DNA of 64,000 nucleotides from Aurantiacibacter arachoides (GTDB taxonomy: Bacteria > Pseudomonadota > Alphaproteobacteria > Sphingomonadales > Sphingomonadaceae): assembly GCF_009827335.1 (NCBI RefSeq), contig NZ_WTYH01000001.1, positions 2,579,501-2,643,500 of the forward strand, in the 5' to 3' direction. The translations under genes were made by a program, and so were the position numbers. Each line of letters starts with the position of its first letter. Position 1 is the stretch's first letter. The notes below the pieces were generated by a model. That model was not told the origin of the DNA, searched no databases, and was given only the letters and a program-made list of their open reading frames with translations. This document shows, piece by piece, positions 27,466 to 35,282 of the stretch.

Positions 27466-27921
27466 TTGGCACGCGTGGCTGCAAACCCCGGCACGCCCTG
27501 GCTCGTCGCCGGCGGCTGGCTCTCGCTCGCAGCATCGGCATTGCACGTCGCCTGCATCGTCGGCGGGGAGAAATGGTATCGCTTCGTCGGCGCGGGCGAG
27601 GACATTGCCATGGCGGCGGCGTCTGGCGCGCTCTGGCCTCACCTGCTGACGCTGGGCATTGCCGTCGTCCTCGCGCTGTGGGCGGCCTATGCCTTTTCCG
27701 GCGCCGGGCGGACACGGCGCCCCCCGCTGCTGCGCACCGCGCTCGTGCTGATCGCGGCGGTCTATCTGCTGCGTGCGCTTGTCGTGTTGCCGGCGCTGGC
27801 GATCCGGCCCGAGGCGTTGACGCCATTCGCCATCGTCAGCTCGCTCATCGTGCTGGTCTACGGCGTCGCCTACGCGGTGGGGACGGCGCGGGCATGGATG
27901 GCAATGCGCCAGACGACGTGA
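27466..27921 (+). CDS. hypothetical four-helix membrane protein
   Basis: The 151-residue protein has four hydrophobic segments (about 14-34, 60-80, 90-112 and 122-143) separated by Arg-rich loops (AGRTRRPP). I recognise no catalytic motif. The TTG at 27466, three bases after the scoB stop, is the only start that keeps helix 1. Position suggests co-transcription with sco genes, but a role in that pathway cannot be inferred. Small proteins of this shape are common in sphingomonads. Confidence 0.65.
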   Translation: MARVAANPGTPWLVAGGWLSLAASALHVACIVGGEKWYRFVGAGEDIAMAAASGALWPHLLTLGIAVVLALWAAYAFSGAGRTRRPPLLRTALVLIAAVYLLRALVVLPALAIRPEALTPFAIVSSLIVLVYGVAYAVGTARAWMAMRQTT

Positions 27922-27925
27922 TGCC

Positions 27926-28615
27926 GTGACCTACACCCTGATAACCGCCAACCGCAACTATTCGAGCTGGAGCCTGCGCCCCTGGGTGCTGATGAAGGCG
28001 CTGGGCATTGCCTTCACCGATCGCATCGTGCCCTTTGCGAAGCCCAGCAACCACGACGATTTTCGCGCCTTTTCGCCGACCGGACAGGTGCCGGTTCTGC
28101 TCGATGGCGGGACCACGGTCTGGGATTCGCTCGGCATCGCGCTCTACCTGGCGGAGCGGCACGCGGGCGTCTGGCCCGCCGACGAGGAAGCGCGCGCGTT
28201 CGCAATGTGCGGCGTTGCCGAAATGCACGGCGGGTTCGCCGCCCTGCGCAACCAGTGCACCATGAACGTCGGCGTGCGCGTGGCGCCGGGACCGCACGAC
28301 GCGGCGCTGGCGCGGGACGTGGGGCGGGTGCGCGAGTTGTTCGAGGAAGGGCTCGCGCGGTTCGGCGGGCCGTGGCTGGCCGGGCCCGATTTCACCGCGC
28401 TCGACGCCTTTTTCGCGCCCGTCGCTTACCGGTGCCGGACCTATGGCCTCGCCATGGGCGGCGGGCAGGCCTGGGTGGAACGCGTGCTCGATCACCCGGC
28501 CATGCGCGCGTGGGAGGCGGCGGCGCTTGCCGAAACCTGGCGCGAAGCCGGCCACGAGGCAGAGCTTGCAGCCTGTGGTGCCATCACCGCGGACTTTCGC
28601 GCCCCGCCCGCCTGA
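27926..28615 (+). CDS. glutathione S-transferase family protein
   Basis: The 229-residue protein has the GST N-terminal thioredoxin-like domain, with NYSSWSLRPWVLMKALGI supplying the likely catalytic Ser and the cis-Pro in GQVPVLLDGG. The motif TVWDSLGIALYLAERH provides the glutathione gamma-glutamyl contacts. The helical C-terminal domain has FTALDAFFAPVAYR. It probably conjugates or reduces small electrophiles with glutathione. The GTG at 27926 follows the membrane-protein stop by four bases, so it may be the last gene of the sco operon. Confidence 0.9.
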   Translation: MTYTLITANRNYSSWSLRPWVLMKALGIAFTDRIVPFAKPSNHDDFRAFSPTGQVPVLLDGGTTVWDSLGIALYLAERHAGVWPADEEARAFAMCGVAEMHGGFAALRNQCTMNVGVRVAPGPHDAALARDVGRVRELFEEGLARFGGPWLAGPDFTALDAFFAPVAYRCRTYGLAMGGGQAWVERVLDHPAMRAWEAAALAETWREAGHEAELAACGAITADFRAPPA

Positions 28616-28629
28616 CGCCGCCTGACGGC

Positions 28630-30138
28630 CTAGCCCTCGCGCGCCGCGCCCTGCCCGCGCACCATGGCCACGATCTGCTTCAGCGCCGGCTTCTTGTCGT
28701 TCAGCAGGCTGGCGCGGAAGATGCGGCCAAGCAGTTGCAGTTCGATCCAGATGAACACAGCCAGCAGCACGATGGTGCCCGCGATCTCCCACGTCGCGAC
28801 ACCGCTGCCGAGGCGGGCGAGCATGGCGAAGGGCGTGTAGAGCGGGATCCATGACAGGATTTTCACGATCGGCTGGTCCGGCCCGCTCAGCGCCGCCTGC
28901 ATCACGATCAGCACGGGGATCATCACTAGCAGGATGACCGGCGTAAGGTAGCTCTGCGCATCCTGCATCGATTCGCTCAAGGCGCCGATGGCGAGGAACA
29001 GCATGGCGAGAATGACGTAGCCGGCGAAAAAGTAGACGATCATGGCCGCGATCAGCAGCGGATCGTCCAGTGCCTCGAGCGAGGGCTTGAGGACATCGGC
29101 CGCGAAGCCTTCGAAATACAGCGCACCGGCCAGCCCGGTTCCGGCCCAGACCAGCACGATAACGATGCCGACGGCGCCCAGCCCCAGCAGCTTGCCCTGC
29201 ATCAGCGCGTCGGGCCGGATGCAGGCGAGCACCGATTCGAACAGCTTGTTCGATCGTTCCTCCACCACGCCCTGCAGCATCATCGAGCCGGTGGTGACAG
29301 CGGTGATGAGCAGCAGGTAGACGAGCGCGATCGGCACCAGCGAGCGCGTCATCACCGCGCTGAGGCCACCGCCCGGCGGTGGTTCGGTCACACCAACCGG
29401 GGCGCGCATCGTACCGATGGCGCGGGCCGTGCCGGCATCGATGCCCTGCACGGCAAAGGCGCGGTCCCGCACCGCCGTGTCGAGCCCGTCGCGAAACGCC
29501 TGGATCAGCGTCTGGTTGGTGCGCCCGTTGGTATAGATCCGCGCCGCCGCGCCCGGTTCGCCGAAGTTTGCCGGGATGTGCAGCACGGCGCCGTAGGGGA
29601 GCGAGCGGTCGCCGGCGGTAATGTCGTTCTCGAAGGCAGCCTGCAGGCTGTCGTCCATCGCCGCGTCACCCTGGCCCAGCGTGATCCCGTCCGGCAGCGG
29701 AACCGCCATGTAGGCCGGATCCTCGATCTCGAACGGTGGGACACCGGCGGGCAGCACGGGGGCAAGCCTGGCAACCGCCGCCTCCGCCCCGCCGGCATCG
29801 GCAAAACGGCGAACCTCGGCTTCGGACAGCCACGCCTGGCGGTCAGCCCAGGGAGCTTGCGGATCGACGCCCTGCAACTCCCAGCGCGCGGCGTATTCGC
29901 CAAGATCGCGTAGCGTTTGCTGCTGGTCGGCAAGGTCCAGGCGCTCGGTTATACCCTCGCCGATGCCACCAGTCTCATCGACGATGGTGTAGGCAGTGGT
30001 CGTTTCGGGCGCGAGGCTGCTGGTGGCAAAGCCCGAGACGGCCAGGGCCACGGGCAGCGCCAGCAGCATGATCCAGAAGCCCTTGGTGGCGGTGATCTGG
30101 CGAATTTCGCGCATGGCGACAAGCAGGACGTCCCTCAT
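28630..30138 (-). CDS. ABC exporter permease, NatB-like
   Basis: The 502-residue protein has one N-terminal membrane helix, a large extracytoplasmic loop (about 45-260), then six helices in the C-terminal half. This is the ABC-2 permease layout of NatB-type exporters. Recognisable blocks are REIRQITATKGFWIMLLALP at the start and GVVEERSNKLFESVLACIRP before the pore helices. It pairs with the ATPase immediately upstream, overlapping it by four bases (ATGA). Substrate is unknown; NatAB relatives export sodium or small toxic compounds. Confidence 0.9.
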   Translation of the reverse strand: MRDVLLVAMREIRQITATKGFWIMLLALPVALAVSGFATSSLAPETTTAYTIVDETGGIGEGITERLDLADQQQTLRDLGEYAARWELQGVDPQAPWADRQAWLSEAEVRRFADAGGAEAAVARLAPVLPAGVPPFEIEDPAYMAVPLPDGITLGQGDAAMDDSLQAAFENDITAGDRSLPYGAVLHIPANFGEPGAAARIYTNGRTNQTLIQAFRDGLDTAVRDRAFAVQGIDAGTARAIGTMRAPVGVTEPPPGGGLSAVMTRSLVPIALVYLLLITAVTTGSMMLQGVVEERSNKLFESVLACIRPDALMQGKLLGLGAVGIVIVLVWAGTGLAGALYFEGFAADVLKPSLEALDDPLLIAAMIVYFFAGYVILAMLFLAIGALSESMQDAQSYLTPVILLVMIPVLIVMQAALSGPDQPIVKILSWIPLYTPFAMLARLGSGVATWEIAGTIVLLAVFIWIELQLLGRIFRASLLNDKKPALKQIVAMVRGQGAAREG

Positions 30139-31073
30139 CGCACGGTCTCCTGCCGGGTCGTGGCCGGATCGGCGCCGACGAAGTGGATGAACGCCTCGTG
30201 CAGGCTGGGCCGGTGGACGTCGAAACGGTTCAGCGCCACCCCGTTGGCGGTGCAGTGGGCAAGCAGCGCCTCGGGCGGCGCGCCGTCGGCAAGTTCGACC
30301 TCGTATTCCTGCCACTCTCCTTCGCCGGACAGACGGCGGGCGCGGGCGACACCGGGCAGGCCGGCCGGGTCCATGCGCGCCGCCAGCACCAGCCGCGAGG
30401 GCAACGCACCACGCGCCTCGTCCAGCGTGCCTTCGAACGCCTTGCGCCCCCGGGCCAGCAGCAGCAGCCGATCGCACAGCCGCTCGGCATGTTGCATGAC
30501 GTGGGTGGAAAAGATCACCGTAGCCCCGCCCTTGGCGGCCTCGGCGATCAAGTCCTCCAGCATGGCCTGGTTGACCGGGTCGAGGCCGGAGAACGGCTCG
30601 TCCAGCATCAGCAGGCGCGGCGAATTGACCAGCGCGGTCGCCACCTGCACCTTTTGCGCCATGCCCTTGGACAGCTTCTCGATCGGGGACTTGGCGCGGT
30701 CCGCCAGCTCCAGCCGTTCGAGCAGCGCCATGGCGGCGGCCTTTGCGGCCCCTGCCTCCATGCGCTTCAGGCGGCCGAAATAGACGATCGTGTCGAGCAC
30801 GCTCATCTTCTTGTAGAGCCCGCGCTCTTCGGGAAGAAAACCGATGGCGGCGGCGTTCTCGCGGCTGGGCGGCTGGCCGAGCACGACGATGCTGCCGCTG
30901 GTGGGGGTGAGAATGTCGAGCGCCATGCGCAGCGACGTGGTCTTGCCTGCGCCATTGCCACCCAGAAAGCCGAACACGCTACCCTCGGGCACGGCAAAGC
31001 TGAGCGCATCGACCGCGGTGAAATCGCCGAACCGCTTGGTCACGGCGTCGAACGCCAAGGCGCTGGCTGGCAT
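30135..31073 (-). CDS. ABC exporter ATP-binding protein, NatA-like
   Basis: The 312-residue ATPase has Walker A in GGNGAGKTTS, a Q-loop near FLPEERGLYK and the signature LSKGM. The last is a degenerate form of LSGGQ, common in this subfamily. Walker B and D-loop read LLMLDEPFSGLDP, and the switch is STHVMQ. The C-terminal DUF4162-like extension (about 215-305) is typical of NatA/Ycf-type exporters. It drives the permease encoded by the overlapping downstream gene. It diverges from the GbsR-like regulator, whose promoter lies about 90 bases away. Confidence 0.93.
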   Translation of the reverse strand: MPASALAFDAVTKRFGDFTAVDALSFAVPEGSVFGFLGGNGAGKTTSLRMALDILTPTSGSIVVLGQPPSRENAAAIGFLPEERGLYKKMSVLDTIVYFGRLKRMEAGAAKAAAMALLERLELADRAKSPIEKLSKGMAQKVQVATALVNSPRLLMLDEPFSGLDPVNQAMLEDLIAEAAKGGATVIFSTHVMQHAERLCDRLLLLARGRKAFEGTLDEARGALPSRLVLAARMDPAGLPGVARARRLSGEGEWQEYEVELADGAPPEALLAHCTANGVALNRFDVHRPSLHEAFIHFVGADPATTRQETVR

Positions 31074-31163
31074 TGGTGCGGCCCCTGTCCCGTCATCGCG
31101 CGCAAACGCGCATCTGTCCCGCCCGCCATCCTAGTCAGCATACGGAGAATGACAACCGGCGGA

Positions 31164-31191
31164 TTGACACGCATCGCCTATCGTGTATTTC
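31164..31191 (+). promoter_or_regulatory. promoter of the GbsR-like regulator gene
   Basis: TTGACA at 31164-31169 is followed after 16 bases by TATTTC at 31186-31191. The -10 region overlaps the left arm of the palindrome at 31188-31205, an arrangement suited to autorepression. Confidence 0.65.
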
Positions 31192-31205
31192 TGTAATTAC
31201 AGAAA
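31188..31205. promoter_or_regulatory. 18-bp palindromic operator
   Basis: The perfect palindrome TTTCTGTAATTACAGAAA lies between the -10 region and the GTG start of the GbsR-like gene. It is the likely site of that regulator. A related perfect palindrome lies at 31812-31829. Confidence 0.75.
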
Positions 31206-31219
31206 GGCGGAAACGAATC

Positions 31220-31765
31220 GTGGCGATCACCGATATTCCCGAGGCCGAGGCCTTTATCCTCCATTGGGGGGAAATGGGCACCCACTGGGGCGTCAACCGC
31301 TCGGTCAGCCAGGTTCACGCACTGCTCTATCTCAGCGACCGTCCGCTCCACGCAGAGGAAATCTGCGATACGCTGGGCCTCGCGCGCAGCAACGTCTCCA
31401 CCGCGCTCAAGGAACTGCAGGGCTATGCCATCGTCCGCCGCCAGCACGTGACCGGCGACCGGCGCGATCACTTCGTGGCCGAGACCGACCTGTGGGAAAT
31501 GCTCATGCGGATCAGCGTGGAGCGCAAGAAGCGCGAGATCGACCCGACGCTGCTGGTGCTGGCGGACCTTGCCGCGCAGCTTGAGGGCCGTGACGATGTG
31601 CCCGCGCACATACGCGAACGGATCGGCCGGATGCACGAATTCATGGGCACCCTGACCGGCTGGTTCGACGATGTGCGCCGCCTGCCCAAGGGCACGCTGG
31701 TGGCGCTGATGAAACTGGGCGGAAAGGTCGCCCGCTTCGTGCCGGTGCGAAACCAGAGCAAATAA
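31220..31765 (+). CDS. GbsR/MarR-type transcriptional regulator
   Basis: The 181-residue protein has a winged-helix domain matching the GbsR branch of MarR-like regulators. It opens with FILHWGEMGTHWGVNRSVSQVHALLYL and continues with a helix-turn-helix AEEICDTLGLARSNVSTALKEL. The wing is HVTGDRRDHFVAE, and the C-terminal half is helical and probably dimeric. The GTG start lies 14 bases after the 18-bp palindrome. It may repress itself and the diverging ABC exporter or the downstream membrane-protein genes; the inducer is unknown. Confidence 0.88.
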   Translation: MAITDIPEAEAFILHWGEMGTHWGVNRSVSQVHALLYLSDRPLHAEEICDTLGLARSNVSTALKELQGYAIVRRQHVTGDRRDHFVAETDLWEMLMRISVERKKREIDPTLLVLADLAAQLEGRDDVPAHIRERIGRMHEFMGTLTGWFDDVRRLPKGTLVALMKLGGKVARFVPVRNQSK

Positions 31766-31786
31766 ACTCACGCGCAGGATACAGAC

Positions 31787-32311
31787 ATGACCACGAAACC
31801 TTCTCTTGTCGTTTCTGAAATTTCAGAAAATAGAGATCCCATAAAGCGCTGTTGTGACGGACCGCGCTTTTTTGCACTATCGACAATTGTCGGCGCGCTT
31901 GCGGTTGGCGGGCCGTTCACACTCATGACCATGATTGAACTGCTCGAGCGCACCCAATTGAGGGACCTCGAAAGCAGGATTATCTTCGCGGTTTCACCGC
32001 TGATTTTTACCTCATTGCTGTCCATCACAGGAATGGTCCTTGTGATGCTACCCGCCACGGTCTTTCTCTCCGCGCATCACTGCGAAACCTTAGAAAACCA
32101 CACGCTTTGCGGCTTGGTCGGAGGGGCGGTGATCGGCGTTTTGTTTGCAATTGTTCTTGGCAATGACTCTTATGGCCTTCTGATCTTTGGCGCTCTTGGC
32201 GCGATATCCGGCCTTCCAGCCAGTGGGGTATGGGGCCGGCACCGCATGAAACCATCGAACAGCCACCGGAGCTCCAGTCGCTCCAACCCCGTCCACGACC
32301 TGTTGTTCTGA
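31787..32311 (+). CDS. AT-richer hypothetical membrane protein
   Basis: The 174-residue protein has four hydrophobic segments (about 28-50, 68-90, 105-122 and 128-145) and a basic Ser-rich C-terminus. I recognise no family. Its first 100 bases are much richer in A+T than the neighbours (24 of 60 bases are G or C at 31801-31860), which hints at transfer. Codons 9-15 contain a perfect palindrome of the same TTTCTG-N6-CAGAAA type as the regulator's operator. It sits between the regulator and the next membrane-protein gene. Confidence 0.6.
   Translation: MTTKPSLVVSEISENRDPIKRCCDGPRFFALSTIVGALAVGGPFTLMTMIELLERTQLRDLESRIIFAVSPLIFTSLLSITGMVLVMLPATVFLSAHHCETLENHTLCGLVGGAVIGVLFAIVLGNDSYGLLIFGALGAISGLPASGVWGRHRMKPSNSHRSSSRSNPVHDLLF
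31812..31829. promoter_or_regulatory. second TTTCTG-N6-CAGAAA palindrome, inside a gene
   Basis: TTTCTGAAATTTCAGAAA is a perfect 18-bp palindrome 25 bases inside the membrane-protein gene. Its outer 14 bases (TTTCTG-A and T-CAGAAA except the centre) closely match the regulator operator at 31188-31205. It could be an internal operator. Confidence 0.55.
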
Positions 32312-32328
32312 AGCGAAGGAGAAGACCC

Positions 32329-32703
32329 ATGACCGAACTCAGCTATCTCGCCTACCTCGTCATCGCCATTGCTATGACCGGCTGGGTGGCCCGCACCCTC
32401 AGCGTCAATGGCGAGGTGTTCCTGGTCGATTGCTTCGGGCATGACGAGGTGCTGGCGCGCAGCACCAATCACCTGCTGGTGGTGGGCTTCTACCTCGTCA
32501 ACATCGGCTTCATCCTGCTGACCATCAGCCTTGGCAGCGAACCGACCACGCTGGCCGAGGCCATCCGCTTCGTCGCCACCAAGGTCGGCCTTGCCGTCAT
32601 GGTGCTGGGCGGCTGGCATTTCTTCAACATGCACGCCATCGCGCAGTACGGTCGCAAGGTCGGGCGCTGGGTGCGCGAGAACCATGGGGCAAGGCCGGCC
32701 TGA
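32329..32703 (+). CDS. hypothetical three-helix membrane protein
   Basis: The 124-residue protein has three hydrophobic stretches (about 4-20, 47-67 and 85-103) with the text FLVDCFGHDEVLARSTNHLL between the first two. The C-terminus is basic. It has normal local G+C, unlike the gene before it. GAAGGAGAAG gives a strong Shine-Dalgarno before the ATG. I believe it belongs with the GbsR-like regulator, since it would follow it directly if the AT-rich gene were absent. Function unknown. Confidence 0.72.
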   Translation: MTELSYLAYLVIAIAMTGWVARTLSVNGEVFLVDCFGHDEVLARSTNHLLVVGFYLVNIGFILLTISLGSEPTTLAEAIRFVATKVGLAVMVLGGWHFFNMHAIAQYGRKVGRWVRENHGARPA

Positions 32704-32725
32704 TTGGCCGACAGCGTGCCCGGCA

Positions 32726-32753
32726 AGGGCGGCCCGCAGCGGGGCCGCCCTTT
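32726..32753. terminator. terminator between convergent genes
   Basis: A perfect 10-bp stem (32726-32735 with 32742-32751) closes on a six-base loop, followed by TTT rightward. It lies between the stops of the three-helix membrane protein and the DUF418 gene. Confidence 0.75.
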
Positions 32754-32759
32754 CGCGTG

Positions 32760-33989
32760 TCAGCGCCTGAAGGGCATCGGCCGAAGCGCGGCGAGGCTGC
32801 GCCAAAGCCATTCCGCCGGGCCCTGCCGGAAGCGCGCCAGCCACGGCGCTGACCACAGCACGATGCATGCCGCGGGCAGCAGCACCAGCGCCTCCGCCGC
32901 GCCTCGCCCGACCTTGCCGTAAAGCCCCAGCCCCCAGGCATGGAACAGCGCGGCGAAGATTACGCTGGTAAAGAGGTAATTGCTCAGCGCCATGCGCCCC
33001 GCCGCCGCCAGCCGCCGGGTCAGCGTTCCGCCGCGAGCGAATAGCGCCATGGCAAGCGCGGCGTAGGCGACGCCCAGCGCCATGTTGAAGGGGATCGAAA
33101 AGGCGAGCGCGTTCGCCGCGGTCACGGCCGCGTCAAAATCCGTCGCGATGGACCACGCCGCCAGTATCGCCAGCACCGGCAACGAAACCCCGGCCAGCCA
33201 CCCGGCCAGCCGCAGCAGGCGCTGACGCGGCCACTCGCCCGCCAGCAGCCCGCCGCGCCACAACGCCATGCCCAGCAGCATGGCGGCAAGGTTGTTGGGC
33301 AGCGAGGAGAAAACGGAAATCACCATCACGGGCATCTCGCCAATGCGCCGGTCCACGCGTTCGCCGAAGGTCTCGCGCGCCCGGTCGAGGTAATAGCCGA
33401 CATCTCCGCCAGCCCCGAACTGCGCCTCCGCCGCGATGCTGGACGCGGCATCGCTGCCCGTGATGGCGGGCACGGCCCACAGGGCAATCACCGTTACCTC
33501 CAGCAAGGCCAGCCCGCCCGCCGCCCACAGCAGCCGGCGCACCGGCCAGCGCATGGCGATGGGCAGCAGGCAACCGGTCAGGGCGTAGCTCCTGAGGATG
33601 TCGTTGTTGGCCAGCAGCACGGCATGGGCGAGGCCGATCGCCATCAGGGCGGCCATGCGGGCATAGTGCTCGCGCAAGGGGTGGGCTGCATTGCCGGCGC
33701 GGGCGCGCTCGATCAGAATCGCCACTCCGGCGCCAAACAGCATGGCGAACAGCGTGCGGAACTTGTCCTCGACCAGCACGAAGGTCAGCGCCCACAGGGC
33801 CGTTTCCAGCGGGCCAGTGCCGCCCACCACATCGGCCCGGGGGTTGATATAGGCAGCCGGCAGCATCGCCCAGGCAATGACGTTCATCGGGATGATTCCG
33901 ATCACCGCCATCCCGCGCAGCGCGTCGAGCGCCTCGACACGACTGCGCGGCAAGGGTGCGGGATCGGTGGAGACGCCGGAAAGGGGCAC
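32760..33989 (-). CDS. DUF418 membrane protein
   Basis: The 409-residue protein has about ten hydrophobic segments and matches the DUF418 family. The N-terminal block is RVEALDALRGMAVIGIIPMNV and the DUF418 C-terminal part ends near LWRSLAALRP. The family is widespread and has acyltransferase-like membrane topology, but function is unknown. The start is GTG at 33989. It begins 18 bases after the metK stop on the same strand, so it may be expressed from metK mRNA. Confidence 0.85.
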   Translation of the reverse strand: MPLSGVSTDPAPLPRSRVEALDALRGMAVIGIIPMNVIAWAMLPAAYINPRADVVGGTGPLETALWALTFVLVEDKFRTLFAMLFGAGVAILIERARAGNAAHPLREHYARMAALMAIGLAHAVLLANNDILRSYALTGCLLPIAMRWPVRRLLWAAGGLALLEVTVIALWAVPAITGSDAASSIAAEAQFGAGGDVGYYLDRARETFGERVDRRIGEMPVMVISVFSSLPNNLAAMLLGMALWRGGLLAGEWPRQRLLRLAGWLAGVSLPVLAILAAWSIATDFDAAVTAANALAFSIPFNMALGVAYAALAMALFARGGTLTRRLAAAGRMALSNYLFTSVIFAALFHAWGLGLYGKVGRGAAEALVLLPAACIVLWSAPWLARFRQGPAEWLWRSLAALRPMPFRR

Positions 33990-34007
33990 CCGGCGTCGCC
34001 CGTCAAG

Positions 34008-35216
34008 TCAGGCCAGCGCCGCCTTCAGATCGTCCACCAGGTCGGTGCGCTCCCACGGGAAGGCATCGCCTTCCGCCTTGCGGCCGAAGTGGCCATAGGC
34101 CGCGCTCTGGCGATAGATCGGCTTGTTCAGGCTGAGGTGCGTGCGGATGGCGCGCGGGGTAAGGTCGCCGAGCTTGTCGATCGACTGGATCGCCCGTTCC
34201 AGTGCGGCATCGTCGTGCGTGCCGGTGCCGTGCGTGTCGACGTAGAGGGACAGCGGCTTTGACACCCCGATGGCGTAGGCAAGCTGGATCGTGCAGCGCG
34301 TGGCGAGGCCGGCGGCGACGATGTTCTTGGCCAGATAGCGGGTGATGTAGGCGGCGCTGCGATCGACCTTGGTCGGATCCTTGCCGCTGAACGCGCCGCC
34401 GCCGTGCGGAGCCGCGCCACCGTAGGTATCGACGATGATCTTGCGCCCCGTCAGGCCGGCGTCGCCGTCCGGCCCGCCGATCTCGAAGCTTCCGGTGGGA
34501 TTGATGTGCCATACGGTGGCATCCGTCACGAGGCCGTCGGGCAGCACGTCGCGCACGACGCCCTTCACATATTCGTGCAGCTCGCGTTCCTTGTCGCCTT
34601 CGTCGTAGCCTTTGGCGTGTTGGGTGGAGACGACGACGGCGGTGCATTCCACCGGCTTGCCGTTCTCGTACCGCAGGGTCACCTGGCTTTTGCTGTCGGG
34701 TTCGAGGAAGGGTGCAGCGCCGCTCTTGCGGTCGGCGGCCATGCGGTGGAGGATCTTGTGGCTGTAATCCAGCGTCGCCGGCATCAGGTCGGGCGTCTCG
34801 TCGCAGGCAAAGCCGAACATGATGCCTTGGTCGCCGGCGCCTTCATCCTTGTTGCCGCTGGAATCGACGCCCTGCGCGATGTGCGCGCTCTGGCCGTGGA
34901 GGTGGTTCTCGAAGGTCAGCGTCTGGTGGTGGAAACCGTCCTGCTCGTAACCGATGTCCTTTACCATCTGCCGGGCCAGCGCCTCGATCTCGGCCTTCTT
35001 GCCTTCGACCCAGTCGCCGTTCTCGTAGACGCCGCGGCAGCGGATTTCGCCCGCCAGCACCACGCGCTGCGTGGCGGTAAGCGTCTCGCAGGCGACGCGC
35101 GCCTCGCTGTCGTGGCGCAGCATGTAGTCGACGATGGCGTCGGAGATCTGGTCGGAAACCTTGTCGGGGTGGCCTTCGGAGACGCTTTCGGACGTGAACA
35201 GGTAAGTGTGGCGCAT
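34008..35216 (-). CDS. metK: S-adenosylmethionine synthetase
   Basis: The 402-residue cytoplasmic enzyme makes SAM from ATP and Met. Visible blocks are [20 protein letters not shown] at the start, [16 protein letters not shown] (methionine and ATP contacts) and the P-loop-like [26 protein letters not shown] and FPWERTD lie near the C-terminus. Length is slightly longer than the E. coli enzyme (384). lnt lies upstream with a 66-base gap on the same strand. I looked for a SAM or SAM/SAH riboswitch there and saw none. Confidence 0.97.
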   Translation of the reverse strand: MRHTYLFTSESVSEGHPDKVSDQISDAIVDYMLRHDSEARVACETLTATQRVVLAGEIRCRGVYENGDWVEGKKAEIEALARQMVKDIGYEQDGFHHQTLTFENHLHGQSAHIAQGVDSSGNKDEGAGDQGIMFGFACDETPDLMPATLDYSHKILHRMAADRKSGAAPFLEPDSKSQVTLRYENGKPVECTAVVVSTQHAKGYDEGDKERELHEYVKGVVRDVLPDGLVTDATVWHINPTGSFEIGGPDGDAGLTGRKIIVDTYGGAAPHGGGAFSGKDPTKVDRSAAYITRYLAKNIVAAGLATRCTIQLAYAIGVSKPLSLYVDTHGTGTHDDAALERAIQSIDKLGDLTPRAIRTHLSLNKPIYRQSAAYGHFGRKAEGDAFPWERTDLVDDLKAALA

Positions 35217-35282
35217 GTTGGAGATTGCCTTCTCGTAACGGACTTCAAGGGGGACATCGTGATGATGAAAATCGCCGCGGCT

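Noticed and set aside
35217-35282. A SAM or SAM/SAH riboswitch before metK
   Set aside because: The gap is only 66 bases and I find no stem or conserved core of the known SAM-sensing classes.
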